Source: Deltaproteobacteria bacterium (GTDB taxonomy: Bacteria; Myxococcota_A; Polyangia; JAAYKL01). Taken from it: a stretch of 38,790 nucleotides of DNA. The stretch is from contig JAFGQN010000054.1 of NCBI GenBank assembly GCA_016935665.1, forward strand, positions 1-38,790. Reading direction: 5' to 3'. Under the pieces are notes generated by a model. It was not told the DNA's origin. It worked only from the letters and a program-made list of their open reading frames with translations, and did not search any database. A program made the translations under genes and the position numbers. Each line of letters starts with the position of its first letter. Position 1 is the first letter of the stretch. Shown here in pieces: positions 26,685 to 35,906 of the stretch.

Positions 26685-27179
26685 ATGACCTCAGGAAAAC
26701 CAAATTTACGAGTGTACAGCCTGCTTGCTTCTCTCCTGACGATATTTTTCACCGGCTGGCAACAGTAGCAGCGTTGCCACAATCAACACACAGGCAGACA
26801 CATCGACCCCAAAAAAAAGCGACAGCTCTGATACCGACAGCGATTCCGTTGCTCACTCTGACAGCAATTCCGATTCCGATGCCAAGTCTAATTGTGAGTC
26901 TGGATATCCATTTGCTCAATGGCGCCGAAGGGCCCCACGGCGATATCATTGACATCTCGGATGTGAGAGAAATCGGTTTTGAAATCAACACCGGGCCGCG
27001 TCTCGAGGATTGGTGACTCAGAAACAGTGCTGCCAATAGTAGAGCCGGGGACCATCAGAGTTTCCGTCTACAGCATTGTTGAGAAGCAGGCCCCCAAACC
27101 CCTCCCGGCCCGCGGAGAATCAGACAGTGACAATTTTGCAGAGTTCACTTCCGGGGCAATCCGCCAAAGAACTCAATGA
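26685..27179 (+). pseudogene. Decayed Ser-Asp-linker lipoprotein, sister of the GH5 gene
   Basis: The ATG at 26685 opens a signal peptide (YSLLASLLTIFFTG) whose frame then ends at a TAG. Removing one G at about 26757-26758 restores lipobox FTGC and a continuous frame NSSSVATINTQADTSTP followed by a Ser-Asp linker (SDSSDTDSDSVAHSDSNSDSD). A second shift near 26900 leads to a third frame with HGDIIDISDVREIGFEINTG, which resembles the beta-strand end of carbohydrate-binding modules, stopping at 27014. A further open stretch runs to 27179. The gene is broken in at least two places and shortened. Original function: probably a second surface polysaccharide-binding or -degrading lipoprotein. Confidence 0.7.
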
Positions 27180-27455
27180 TATCCCGAATCCAAACATAAT
27201 TAAATCAGGCCAGGTTTTGTCTAAAAAGGTTATTTGAGTCAAATCGCCCCGAATCCGTAACCGTTTCCCCGGAAATTTCGTCAGGGTTTCCTTCACCCGC
27301 TGTCCTGCTGCTTCTGATTTTACGTATATTGCAAAACCAAAATGTTTGTTTGGGCTAAAGACGTTCAATTGATTCACTTGTATCAATCCTGCGTATCGCA
27401 ATTTGTGGAATTGTTCCCCCAAAAACGGCGATTTGAAAAAAAATCGCTGAAGCAC
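27120..27455 (-). other. Coding-like fragment on the minus strand
   Basis: A 111-codon frame whose middle (NKHFGFAIYVKSEAAGQRVKET, GKRLRIRGDLTQITFLDKTW) has the texture of a real soluble domain, possibly OB-like. The upstream half lies in another frame, past a run of eight T. No ribosome site and no family recognised. Listed as a possible remnant only. Confidence 0.25.
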
Positions 27456-27553
27456 AGCGGTGTGTCCGTATAGCGTTATACCACCCCAAAATCGAGGATA
27501 GATGGGTATTTGAGGCAGCTGTCGGATGCCCCTCTGACAAGGAGGTTTGAACT

Positions 27554-28291
27554 ATGAAAGGCAAATGGTTGCTGATATTGGCTGTTATGGCGGTTTCCAT
27601 CGCTGGAATACTTTGTTTTCAAAGCATCTCAACAGAGAACAACCCGGAGAAAACGATAATCAATGTCACGGAAACTCGAAATAAAGACGCTGTTTCTGCA
27701 AATGAGACCGTAGGCGCAGTCAAACAAAAAAAGCGGATGACAGCAGCACAGTTCAGATTGTTGCAGCAACACCTGCAAAGAAACAGCGATGAAAATTCCG
27801 AACCAATTGATGACGAGCTGCGGGAGGTGTTCGAGGCATCGGGTTACAGCAGAGACGAATGGGATGAGATGACTCGTATCGTTCGCGAATCAGACCCGTA
27901 TTTCTGGGACAACGCGACCGAAACGTTGACCGAAATGCACGAATCTGAGGCGAAAGATCCACTCTGGGAGTCAGAAGTACGGAACAGGGTGATGCGGTCA
28001 TTTGACATGAAATCAATTGGCGACACTGATTTGGATGGTATCGATTGCAGACAAACATTGTGTAGAATTGACTTCGTTCACAAAGATTCCGATGCGCTTG
28101 ACCAACTCAGAAACGTTATGCGCGAGAGTGACTGGATGAATGAATCGTCGAATGCGTATGGAAACAATGAAACCCTCGAAGATGGAAGAATCATGTCCTT
28201 TGTTTACTTTTCAAAAAATGATGACGGCGCTGCCTTTCTTGAGATGCGAAAGCGCATTATTGAAAAAGTCAACCCGGCATCCCGCTCTTGA
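27554..28291 (+). CDS. Exported protein with CxxxxC motif, unknown function
   Basis: A 245-residue protein with an N-terminal membrane or signal helix (about 4-22), then a charged, helical, periplasmic domain. AAGGAGG precedes the ATG. The motif DCRQTLCRIDFVH near residue 165 is a short pattern seen in many uncharacterised myxobacterial exported proteins (C-R-x-T/S-L-C-R); the two Cys probably form a disulphide. No catalytic motif is visible. The next gene starts 95 bases on, in the same direction, so the two may be co-transcribed. Confidence 0.8.
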   Translation: MKGKWLLILAVMAVSIAGILCFQSISTENNPEKTIINVTETRNKDAVSANETVGAVKQKKRMTAAQFRLLQQHLQRNSDENSEPIDDELREVFEASGYSRDEWDEMTRIVRESDPYFWDNATETLTEMHESEAKDPLWESEVRNRVMRSFDMKSIGDTDLDGIDCRQTLCRIDFVHKDSDALDQLRNVMRESDWMNESSNAYGNNETLEDGRIMSFVYFSKNDDGAAFLEMRKRIIEKVNPASRS

Positions 28292-28386
28292 AAGTAATTG
28301 CCGTTAAATGGCGTGTGATCAGGCTATCAGCACTATGTATTGTGGTTGCATCAAGTGCCACCACAAAAATGAAAGGAAAAAATGAA

Positions 28387-28848
28387 ATGAAATTGACCGT
28401 TCTAACATTAAATTTTTTAGCAGCAATAACGGTTGCCGGGTCCGCATTTGCCGGCAACAATTGCCAGGCAACACCCAATTGGATTGAAGTGCATAACGGA
28501 TCTGGCTGGACATCAACCTCTACCATTATAGAATCGAATGGAGAGCAGTTTTATGCATTTGGACTGCCCAGAACGAATGTGCGAGGCATCTGGGCAGGGG
28601 CAAGGGCGAATAACAATGTCCCATTGAAAAGCAAAGGAAGATGGTTCTTCTGGGACAACAACACCAGCAGGTGGGAAATTGCCTACGACTCCAACATGCA
28701 ACAGGATGGGGTGTATACATGGGGTGTCCATTATGGATGGCCCATATGGGATGAAAATTACAGCCTCGCACAGAATGCGATATTATATATGTATCAGGCT
28801 GATGGATACCTCTGCTACAGTGAGGAATTCAATGTCGGCTTGATGTGA
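28387..28848 (+). CDS. Small secreted protein, unknown function
   Basis: A 153-residue protein from the ATG at 28387 (AAAGGA ten bases before; an in-frame ATG also lies at 28369). Signal peptide cleaves after AFA (about residue 22). The mature part is rich in Trp, Tyr and Asn (PNWIEVHNGSGWTS, GRWFFWDNNTSRWEIAYDS, YTWGVHYGWPIWDE), like a small beta-sandwich that binds sugar or the cell surface. Two Cys may pair. No family recognised. Confidence 0.75.
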   Translation: MKLTVLTLNFLAAITVAGSAFAGNNCQATPNWIEVHNGSGWTSTSTIIESNGEQFYAFGLPRTNVRGIWAGARANNNVPLKSKGRWFFWDNNTSRWEIAYDSNMQQDGVYTWGVHYGWPIWDENYSLAQNAILYMYQADGYLCYSEEFNVGLM

Positions 28849-29326
28849 TGGCCACACTCGTCATTGAAGTCTTCAATAATTGACTGAAAGACTGATCACA
28901 CTCGTTTTTAATAATTGGCCAATCGGAATTGAGGTACACCCAATCCAGCACTGTGTAGGGGCAAAGGGGCACGTCGTCAGGACGGTAAAGCTATCAAACG
29001 TATCCGTCTTTCTTTAGCCTCTTCATTTTTAAATTCATCACAGATTCACCGTTGCTTGTTTTATGAGAATCAAGCCATTACGAACAGCGCTTCGAAAATC
29101 CGAACCGGGACACTGCGCTCGCCAAATACGTAAAAATCAAAGCGGATGCAAATTCCATTGAACCTTGCTTTCCTGAGACACATCGCTTTTTTTTGACAAA
29201 TCTCCCGTTATCAGACGCAGTTTTACCATACATACTATCGTTTTCTCCCTGTTCTTGCGCACTTTCATCGATTCCGTTTCGGCTTGCATCATTCGTTTGT
29301 CCATGGACGCATCGATATTCAATTTG
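28849..29326. other. Intergenic region between two convergent genes
   Basis: About 480 bases with no gene I can support. A GACGG/CCGTC stem around 28980-29012 gives a possible hairpin, but it has no T run. The purine-rich 5' part was considered as a riboswitch and rejected. Confidence 0.4.
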
Positions 29327-29956
29327 TCACCGGCGTTTGCGTTTCTTTTTGCGCTTTCGCTTTTGTTTATTCTTCGATGTTTTGCCGGATGAGGCGTCAT
29401 CGGTGCGGTCGGATTCATCCGCCGCTGATGTTTGCGTTTCTGAAGCCGGCACCGTAAATGTTCCTTGATGCGTCGCATGTATCGGTGACGTTGCGGCGGG
29501 CACTGTTGTTATGCGTGCCGGTGGCAGCTGCGAGGGATCGCTGACGACTTCGGCCTCCGAGCTGTCCTGTCCGATTACCTGCGACACCACGCGTTCGGTC
29601 ACTTCGGAAAGGTAGCTCTCCAGCGATTGGGAAAACTGCTGAAACTCGGGCCAAAGTGTTTCATCCACAAACTTTTTGGAAACTCTGGCCATCACGGTGG
29701 TATATCGCTGGCGTTTATATCGATATGGCCTGATGCCATACCTTCGAAGCAACGCCACAAATACCTTCCGTGACCACATATCGCTCATCGTAAACGTGTA
29801 TTCGACGGGCGGGTCTTCCCTTTCCATCGTGCTGAGACGCTCAAGTATCCGCTCGCGAGCACGCTCAGCCGCAATCCGTTCCCCTTCGGTACCAGCACCC
29901 CCAAACAACGCTTCAATCAATCGCAGTTTTTCAATAAGTTTGGCTTCATCCATCAT
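29327..29956 (-). CDS. Conserved hypothetical protein with basic C-terminal tail
   Basis: A 209-residue protein. The N-terminal two thirds (about 1-125) form a conserved-looking helical domain: EKLRLIEALFGGAGTEGERIAAERARERI followed by WSRKVFVALLRRYGIRPYRYKRQRYTTVMARV and FVDETLWPEFQQFSQSLESYLSEVTERVV. I recall this pattern from uncharacterised proteins in many bacteria but cannot name a family. Residues 130-190 are a low-complexity Ser/Thr/Ala spacer, and the last 20 are nearly all Lys/Arg (KNKQKRKRKKKRKRR), suggesting nucleic-acid or membrane binding. Stands alone. Confidence 0.8.
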   Translation of the reverse strand: MMDEAKLIEKLRLIEALFGGAGTEGERIAAERARERILERLSTMEREDPPVEYTFTMSDMWSRKVFVALLRRYGIRPYRYKRQRYTTVMARVSKKFVDETLWPEFQQFSQSLESYLSEVTERVVSQVIGQDSSEAEVVSDPSQLPPARITTVPAATSPIHATHQGTFTVPASETQTSAADESDRTDDASSGKTSKNKQKRKRKKKRKRR

Positions 29957-30487
29957 CGCTGCTGTTGCTTTCTTCCTGCAGTCGTAATCATGTTTTCGTT
30001 TCCGTTATTGTCGCACGCACTGGCATCGATTTGTTTCTTGCTGTCTTTTCAGTTTTCCTTGTCTTTTTTCAAAAAGGCCGTAGCATACCCTGTATTCCTC
30101 TTCTACAAAAGAATGACCCGTTTTTGAATATCGCCCATTTTTCCCGCTATTTTCCAGCTCCACAGTAGATTACCAAACTCAGCTTTGCAATAGAATCGGC
30201 AAAAGCGCCATCCACTTTGCAAGTGAATGCGTATGTAAGTTGCGTAAAGCCCCGCTGTCACGTCTATTGTTTGTATCATCGGAGTCCAGTTAAAATCCCG
30301 CACTATTCCTCATCTCCACCATTATGGTAAAAAATCCCGCCCCAACTCATACCATCTGAAATCATTGGTTTTTGAAAAAATGCTCAAAAATATGCAACAA
30401 AATCTGAAACCGGCCAATCAGAGTCTGGAATCTTTATGTACGGTGTCAACCGGGCACCCAGCGATGGGCGGTTTGATTTTGCTGGTG
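29957..30487. other. Intergenic region with no recognised content
   Basis: About 530 bases; short frames on both strands show no motif, ribosome site or neighbour relation. It should include the promoter of the leftward basic protein gene. Confidence 0.4.
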
Positions 30488-30820
30488 CTACAGTCCTGCA
30501 GGGCACTCCCCTTTTGTGTTGGTCATACCTGGATTATCAGCCGTTTCAAACCAGTCCACGTACCATTGACAACCAGCCATCATATCTGGCCTGTCCACAA
30601 ACGCAGTCTGGCATTTTTGTAAAACACAGTTTTCATACCCACAATCAATAGCCCAGCCATCAAAGGTGCTTCCCCAGTTTACAATTGGAAACTGCACGGA
30701 ACAACCGCTTACAGAGCTGCCCAATCCCAGCTCAGTTTTAAACCGGATTCCATTTACGAACAGGCTCGGCGCACCGTGGACAGGCAGTTTCTGTTTGCCC
30801 AGGTTCCTGACGGGAAGCAT
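30488..30820 (-). pseudogene. C-terminal fragment of an expansin-like secreted protein
   Basis: A 110-codon open frame with no signal peptide or ribosome site. Its end, DMMAGCQWYVDWFETADNPGMTNTKGECPAGL, together with NWGSTFDGWAIDCG, resembles the C-terminal part of Cys-rich, Trp-rich expansin/cellulose-binding proteins of Myxococcota, which normally have a signal peptide and a barrel domain in front. Upstream sequence on this strand does not continue the frame, so the N-terminal half is lost. Family assignment is from memory of the motif and needs a profile search. Confidence 0.45.
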
Positions 30821-30986
30821 ATAAACAAAAAGGGCAGCTCTAATTTATTCCATTGTCAGTTAAAACGATGTCGACCTTCCACAACTGTTGGCTGGAAATC
30901 GTCGCTTTCTTATAAAATAATAAAAACCCTATTTCACTCTGAGCCTGTCAGATGGGGATGTGTAAAATACACAGACCTGAAAGAAA

Positions 30987-31961
30987 TCAATCGCCAAGAG
31001 ATTCAATGGTTTCTTTGGAGAGGCCGGTGTATGTCATGATTTTTTCGATGGGTTCACCGTGCTGCTTCATGGTTTTTGCAAACTGTAACGTTTTGTTGGC
31101 CTCTCCTTTTTCCATTCCTTTTTCCATTCCTTTTTCCATTCCCTCGGCCACGCTTTTTTTTTGATGCCGGCTGCCAACCCTTTTCGCTCGGCTTCCTCGT
31201 ACCAGCTCTGAACTGTTTCTCGAAGCATTGTATTGACCTCCGTTAAATCCCCGAATGCGGGAATGTCATGGATATTGCTTTTCGCTGGGCGCAGCACGCG
31301 GTCAAACCATCCGGCCAACGCCCTGGAAAGAGATTGGTGCGCGGGGAGTTGCAGCCATTGCAGCATCTCCTCAACCACGGTGAGTATAGCATATTTATCT
31401 GGCGCGTTTTCAAGCGCAAAAAGGGCTGCCACCAGGTTTTGCGAGGATTTCATTGATGGGGATATTCGGGAATCGCTCACCACATCACCCTCATCAATAA
31501 GGAGAAATGAGAGCCTGGGAATAAAGCATTGAAAATCCTTTGATATATGCTCAATCAAATCAAATATTTCCACAGAGTGCTGCCAAGCGTGGTGTACCGT
31601 TATAGAGCACAACCGGCAGCACCGGCGGCAGCCGTCCTGTTTGCAGCAATTGGCCACTACGCACAATATCTTCGTACAGAAGACCCAGATAAGTCATCAT
31701 GCGAAGCGGCATAAATCGGTCCGGACGACTCTGAAACTCCAGCATGATACACACATAAATCCAGGAATCGCGCAGCTTCACCTTCCAGACTGTGTCGTTG
31801 AATCGCTGGTCCCAGTTGTCACTGATATGGTCCGACTTCACCCTTGCCAGAGTGGAAAAATCCGCCTCCTTTACCCAATCCTGATGGATATAGCCCTTGA
31901 GCAAATCCTGAACCATACGAGGTTCACTGAATATCCGTTTGTAACTGCCATCGTTGTCCAT
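30987..31961 (-). pseudogene. Rpn-family nuclease/transposase gene with two frame breaks
   Basis: Recombination-promoting nuclease family (Rpn, PD-(D/E)XK fold; annotated as putative transposase). The first frame (31961 to 31560) begins MDNDGSYKRIFSEPRMVQDLLKG and has the catalytic region LEFQSRPDRFMPLRM. It shifts by one base near 31585-31595 into a second frame (WQHSVEIFDLIEHISKDF...GLAAGIKKK), and at the run of nine A (minus strand) at 31154-31162 into a third frame ending EGMEKGMEKGMEKGEANKTLQFA...TYTGLSKETIESLGD at 30987. Read through, the protein is full length with the family's usual EGMEKG repeat tail. A strong AAGGAGG precedes the ATG. Inactive, or expressed by slippage. Confidence 0.85.
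31154..31162 (-). repeat. Nine-A slippery tract in the Rpn gene
   Basis: On the coding (minus) strand the sequence is GGCATC, nine A, then GCGTGG. Reading continues into a Trp/Lys-rich dead-end frame; with ten A it enters the family-typical EGMEKG repeat. A natural site for replication, transcription or ribosome slippage, and also for sequencing error. Confidence 0.8.
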
Positions 31962-32459
31962 AGGGGAAACCTCCTTGAAAAAGGATTCCTCCTACTCGGC
32001 CGTTTTTGTGATTTGCAAAAAAAAGTGAAGAAAGTTTGTTACGTGAGACATTCCATGGGTGGATGCTGACAGCTATCGTTTATCCTCTCCTGGCACTGTT
32101 TGGATTTTAAAATGGGCACCATGCAAAAAAAAGGAGCCGGGCCCCTTTTAGGTACATCAAAATAACGTGAAATAAAGGGCCGGAGGGGAAGGAATGTGTT
32201 GAACGTCGGACGCCAGAATTCAGGTAGGATACGAAGTCTGGACTCACGACAGCGGAATTACATCTTTATATAGGCACGTCCCGTGCCAACATTGTATGGT
32301 GTTCGCAAATCCCCAAAACAATGGGGTTTTCCCGCCAGTCGAGGGATATTATTCCGGGTGGGCTATAAATAGTTTCCACATTTGAAAGAGTGCATTGCAA
32401 ACCGAGTTCCGGACCCGCCTGGGCAAGAACTGACCCTGGTCACTTCGCTTTGAGTGGGG
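31962..32459. other. Intergenic region between Rpn and lipoprotein genes
   Basis: About 500 bases without a supported gene. Contains an imperfect hairpin near 32129-32149 and a perfect six-base stem GGCACG-TCC-CGTGCC at 32273-32287. Confidence 0.45.
32129..32149 (+). terminator. Possible bidirectional terminator hairpin
   Basis: AAAAGGAGCC pairs with GGCCCCTTTT with one mismatch, placing an A run on one side and a T run on the other, so it could end transcripts in either direction. It lies in the gap downstream of the leftward lipoprotein gene and upstream of the leftward Rpn gene. Confidence 0.4.
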
Positions 32460-33791
32460 TTATTCGTCACTGTTTTTGGACAATAGGTTTTTCACACCTT
32501 TCGCAGCACGTCCAACGCCGTCCACGGACAGTGCGGTTTTTTGCAGAGTGTGAGCGAAACCGGAGATTACGCGAAACAGTGCCGTATTTTCCATTTTTTC
32601 GCCCATATTGTGTTGTGTTGCAACGCGGGTGGTCAATTCCAGCATCTTCCCGGCAAACAGCAGTTTGCGCGCCGCATCCACCTGTGTTTTCTCGTTGGCC
32701 TCGCAATACGCCTGCAGCGCTTCAACGGTCTCTTTTTCCAGGGGATTGTGCGAGGCAAATTTTTTCAAACGTTTAAGGCCGCTTTGCACCGCATCATTAT
32801 CGCCCCCACATTCGTAGAATGCTTCCAATAATATCACATCGGCCGTTGGCATCACGTTTGTCTTTGCGCCATAGTCGATGAATTTGCGCACAAACGGACG
32901 CGCGAGCCTGTCATCGCCGCGGGATAAATGACACAATGCAGTTGACCCAAATCCCACCGCCGAAATCGCCGCTGAAATCTGCTGTGCATTTTCCAGTGTC
33001 TGTTCATCGTTTGCCAGCGAGAGCATTTGCAAATCGCTCATCAACTGCGCATCATTGAGCGGTTTGGCGGCAGCGGCGTCGGCTTCCTTGGCGGACAAGT
33101 CGCAAAAATCGTTGGCCCCATAGGTCCAGGCCTTCAGGGCATGAAACGCCGGCGCCAACCCCGCAAAGGATATCTTTTCGGGGTCGGTATGCCACGCCTC
33201 ATACAACAGAATTTCTTCCGGTATGGGAACCGGCGATGTTTTATGAAACTTTAAAATGGAAAAAACCAGGTAAAACAATGCGTGTTCGGTGGGCATATTG
33301 ATGCGCTCCACCAGCGGACCATTCGCGCCCGCAGCTTTGAGCAGCACGGGCAACGCGGGCAAAAGCGTATCCTCCCCCTCGCCCCGCACGATATCGGCGC
33401 CGGTTTGCTTCAAATTCCAAAGGTGCCTGCCAATGGTGAGCAACTCCCCGGGGCTGATTTGTGCATCGCTGTTTTCTTTTACCGACGCATCGCTGTCCCC
33501 ACTGGATTCACTGGGGGCTACCGGTTGCCTTGGTTTGGCAGTCGTTGACCACGTACCAATCAGCTTCATCAATTGCTGCTTCGCCTTGGCCACCTTCGGA
33601 TCCGCATCGACTTTGGTAATCGCAACTTTGGTGGCCACATACAAATGCACCTTTGAGGAGTCCACCCTGCGCAACAAACGCTCTTCATCACTCAACTTCT
33701 CGGAACACAAACAGCCCGGCAAACCAAATGCAATCAGCATCAACCAGATTCTGGTGCACCGTATATATTTCGTTATCAACATAAGTATCAT
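32460..33791 (-). CDS. Large predicted lipoprotein, unknown function
   Basis: About 443 residues from the ATG at 33791, chosen because GAGAGG stands just before it and a signal peptide follows (the frame extends 41 codons further). Lipobox LPGC gives lipidated Cys27. The mature protein is Ala/Leu/Lys-rich and helical, with a short Ser/Asp spacer (SESSGDSDASVKENSDAQIS) and repeated helix pairs that look like TPR or Sel1-type scaffolding (FAGLAPAFHALKAWTY, KPLNDAQLMSDLQMLSLAND, ETVEALQAYCEANEK). No catalytic motif is visible. Divergent from the dCTP deaminase gene, 190 bases apart. Confidence 0.75.
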   Translation of the reverse strand: MILMLITKYIRCTRIWLMLIAFGLPGCLCSEKLSDEERLLRRVDSSKVHLYVATKVAITKVDADPKVAKAKQQLMKLIGTWSTTAKPRQPVAPSESSGDSDASVKENSDAQISPGELLTIGRHLWNLKQTGADIVRGEGEDTLLPALPVLLKAAGANGPLVERINMPTEHALFYLVFSILKFHKTSPVPIPEEILLYEAWHTDPEKISFAGLAPAFHALKAWTYGANDFCDLSAKEADAAAAKPLNDAQLMSDLQMLSLANDEQTLENAQQISAAISAVGFGSTALCHLSRGDDRLARPFVRKFIDYGAKTNVMPTADVILLEAFYECGGDNDAVQSGLKRLKKFASHNPLEKETVEALQAYCEANEKTQVDAARKLLFAGKMLELTTRVATQHNMGEKMENTALFRVISGFAHTLQKTALSVDGVGRAAKGVKNLLSKNSDE

Positions 33792-33982
33792 CTTCCTCTC
33801 CCGTTTCTTCCCGCGACGCAATGCGCGATTCACATATGCGTTTATTGAGACAAAACGCACGTGGTCAAACGGTCCTATACAGTCCACTGGAATATAAATC
33901 CCAAAGGACGGCATTAAAATTGATTCCTTGTTTAAAACTGTTCAGAATAAAGCGAAATGTGAAATTCTCAGGATAGTGCGAC

Positions 33983-35557
33983 ATGAATGATAATAATACA
34001 GATGTAACAGATGTGAATCTACTGTACCCGCACCCGGAACTGGTGCTTGGCATCTGCGCGCCTGTGGGGACCAATTCAAATAGGGTTGTCGATGCCATGA
34101 AGCAGCGACTTGAGCAGCACTTTGGATATACAGTAGAAGAAATTCGCGTATCATCTGCGGTCATCCGCACATATGCGTCGGTTGAGGAAATCCCTGGCTG
34201 GAAAGAATACGAGCGCATTAACGCTTATATGGATGCCGGAAATCATTTGCGATTGCGCACTCGAAGTGACGGCATCATGGCATATGGCGTTATTCGGAAA
34301 ATATTCAGCAAACGCGACCCAAAAAATCTTTATCGACGGAAAACGGCGTACATTGTCAACTCGCTGAAGCATCCAAAAGAAGTGGAGGCGCTTAGAAATG
34401 TGTACGCGGGCGGCTTTTATCTGTTCGGAATCGCTTCTCAGGAAAGCACCCGAAAAAAATTTTTGATGGAGGAGCGAAATGTCCCGGAAGCGGAAGCGGA
34501 AAAATTAATTGCCCGAGATCGCTGGGAGGATGAAGATTACGGTCAACAAACCAGCAAGGCATTTCATTTATCTGACTTTTTCATTCCCCAGGAATCCGAA
34601 AGAGACCTTTTAAATCAAGCAATTTGGCGTTCCTTCGACTTGCTGTTTGGTAATCCGTACACCACCCCTTCTTTCGATGAATATGCCATGTTTATGGCAT
34701 TCACTGCCTCTTTGAGGTCTGCGGATCTCTCAAGGCAGGTTGGCGCGGTCATTACCCGTGACAATGAAATACTTTCTTCTGGCGCCAACGATTGCCCCAA
34801 ATATGGCGGAGGCCTGTATTGGCCTGTGTTTAATGAAGCAGAGAAAAAGTATGTTGATCATGTGGGCGGACGCGACTACACGCTTGGCAAAGATAAAAAC
34901 AAGGAAGCGCAGCAGGAAATCATCGACAATATCCTGGCCCAGATTAAAACTGGCTGTGACAAACTAAATACAAAAAACGGAATCGAATGTCTTTCGCAGC
35001 AGTGTCTTGAAAATATTCGTTCCGCTTTGAAAAACAGCGAAATTCAGGATTTAACAGAATTTGGAAGGGTTGTTCACGCAGAAATGGAAGCAATGCTGTT
35101 TTGCGCCAGGAACAATATCTCATGTCGTGGCGCCACACTCTATTGCACCACCTTTCCCTGCCACAATTGCGCCAAACACCTGATTGCGGCGGGGATAGAA
35201 AAAGTGATATACGTTGAACCGTATCCCAAAAGCCGCGCGTTGCAGTACTATCAGGAAGAGATTTGCGAATCCTCGTTTTACAACACGGAAAAATCCGATA
35301 AAGTGGCATTTGTTCCTTTTGTGGGCGTGGGGCCTCGAAAGTTTTTCGACTTATTCTCCACGAAGCTAAGCTCTGGTTATGTTGTCAAGAGAAAAGACAG
35401 TGACGGAAAAATTGCCGACTGGACCAAGGAAAATGCGTCACCACGGTTGAACATGACACCAATTGACTATTTTCAAAAGGAAGCAATTGCTGTAGATATA
35501 TTCAGCCGTATAATAGAACAATTCGAAAAGGAGAATTTTAATGACAAAGCCGAATGA
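33983..35557 (+). CDS. Anti-phage dCTP deaminase (DCD/AvcD type)
   Basis: A 524-residue two-domain protein of the anti-phage dCTP deaminase family, which on infection converts dCTP/dCMP to dUTP/dUMP and starves phage replication. N-terminal part (about 15-200): nucleotide-kinase-like P-loop region ELVLGICAPVGTNSNRVVDAMKQRL, with the loop lacking the usual Lys, and FYLFGIAS/SKAFHLSDFFI. C-terminal part (about 228-470): zinc deaminase with ADLSRQVGAVI, zinc ligand His365 and catalytic Glu367 in VVHAEMEA, and Cys393/Cys396 in FPCHNC, followed by KVIYVEPYPKS. Full length for the family. A 59-codon gene overlaps its end; in known AvcID systems the deaminase is held by a small RNA encoded upstream, which cannot be judged here. 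Confidence 0.94.
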   Translation: MNDNNTDVTDVNLLYPHPELVLGICAPVGTNSNRVVDAMKQRLEQHFGYTVEEIRVSSAVIRTYASVEEIPGWKEYERINAYMDAGNHLRLRTRSDGIMAYGVIRKIFSKRDPKNLYRRKTAYIVNSLKHPKEVEALRNVYAGGFYLFGIASQESTRKKFLMEERNVPEAEAEKLIARDRWEDEDYGQQTSKAFHLSDFFIPQESERDLLNQAIWRSFDLLFGNPYTTPSFDEYAMFMAFTASLRSADLSRQVGAVITRDNEILSSGANDCPKYGGGLYWPVFNEAEKKYVDHVGGRDYTLGKDKNKEAQQEIIDNILAQIKTGCDKLNTKNGIECLSQQCLENIRSALKNSEIQDLTEFGRVVHAEMEAMLFCARNNISCRGATLYCTTFPCHNCAKHLIAAGIEKVIYVEPYPKSRALQYYQEEICESSFYNTEKSDKVAFVPFVGVGPRKFFDLFSTKLSSGYVVKRKDSDGKIADWTKENASPRLNMTPIDYFQKEAIAVDIFSRIIEQFEKENFNDKAE

Positions 35558-35720
35558 CAAAAAAAAGGGAATTTTCTCCAACGACAAAGTTGTTCAAACG
35601 GCCAGAGAACTCATCGAGAAGATGCCAGGCTGGCAAAAAACATATGCCAAAGAAATAATTGAATCCGCAACGCGTCCGGTATCGCGATCTTCCTCCTTCC
35701 CCCCCAAAATGCTCGGTTAA
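35541..35720 (+). CDS. 59-codon gene overlapping the dCTP deaminase gene
   Basis: Starts at the ATG at 35541, inside the last codons of the deaminase gene (17-base overlap), with AAAGGAG seven bases upstream, and ends at TAA 35718-35720. The product is basic and helical: MTKPNDKKKGIFSNDKVV, then QTARELIEKMPGWQKTYAKEII, with a Ser/Pro-rich tail. No family known to me. The strong ribosome site and overlap indicate co-translation with the deaminase, so a role as regulator, inhibitor or partner of the defence enzyme is the natural guess. A fortuitous frame cannot be excluded given its length. Confidence 0.6.
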   Translation: MTKPNDKKKGIFSNDKVVQTARELIEKMPGWQKTYAKEIIESATRPVSRSSSFPPKMLG

Positions 35721-35906
35721 TCGCCAGCGCTTCCCTTCATTTTTAGCTTTTTCACATCGTCAGGTATTAGGCTTTGTCTCAAAAGGTGATTGAGCCTTTC
35801 AGTCTGCTGCCCCTTACCCCGAAGGGGCCGAAGCAATCGGATAGCCGGGACGATCACTCACCTCCGGCTCCCACACCACCGTGCGTACGGTTCCGTACAC
35901 GGTGGT

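Noticed and set aside
28950-29030. GEMM (cyclic dinucleotide) riboswitch suggested by GGGGCAAAGG and GGACGGTAAAGC
   Set aside because: The stem that must form between these two conserved blocks cannot pair here, and no downstream gene lies on the plus strand.
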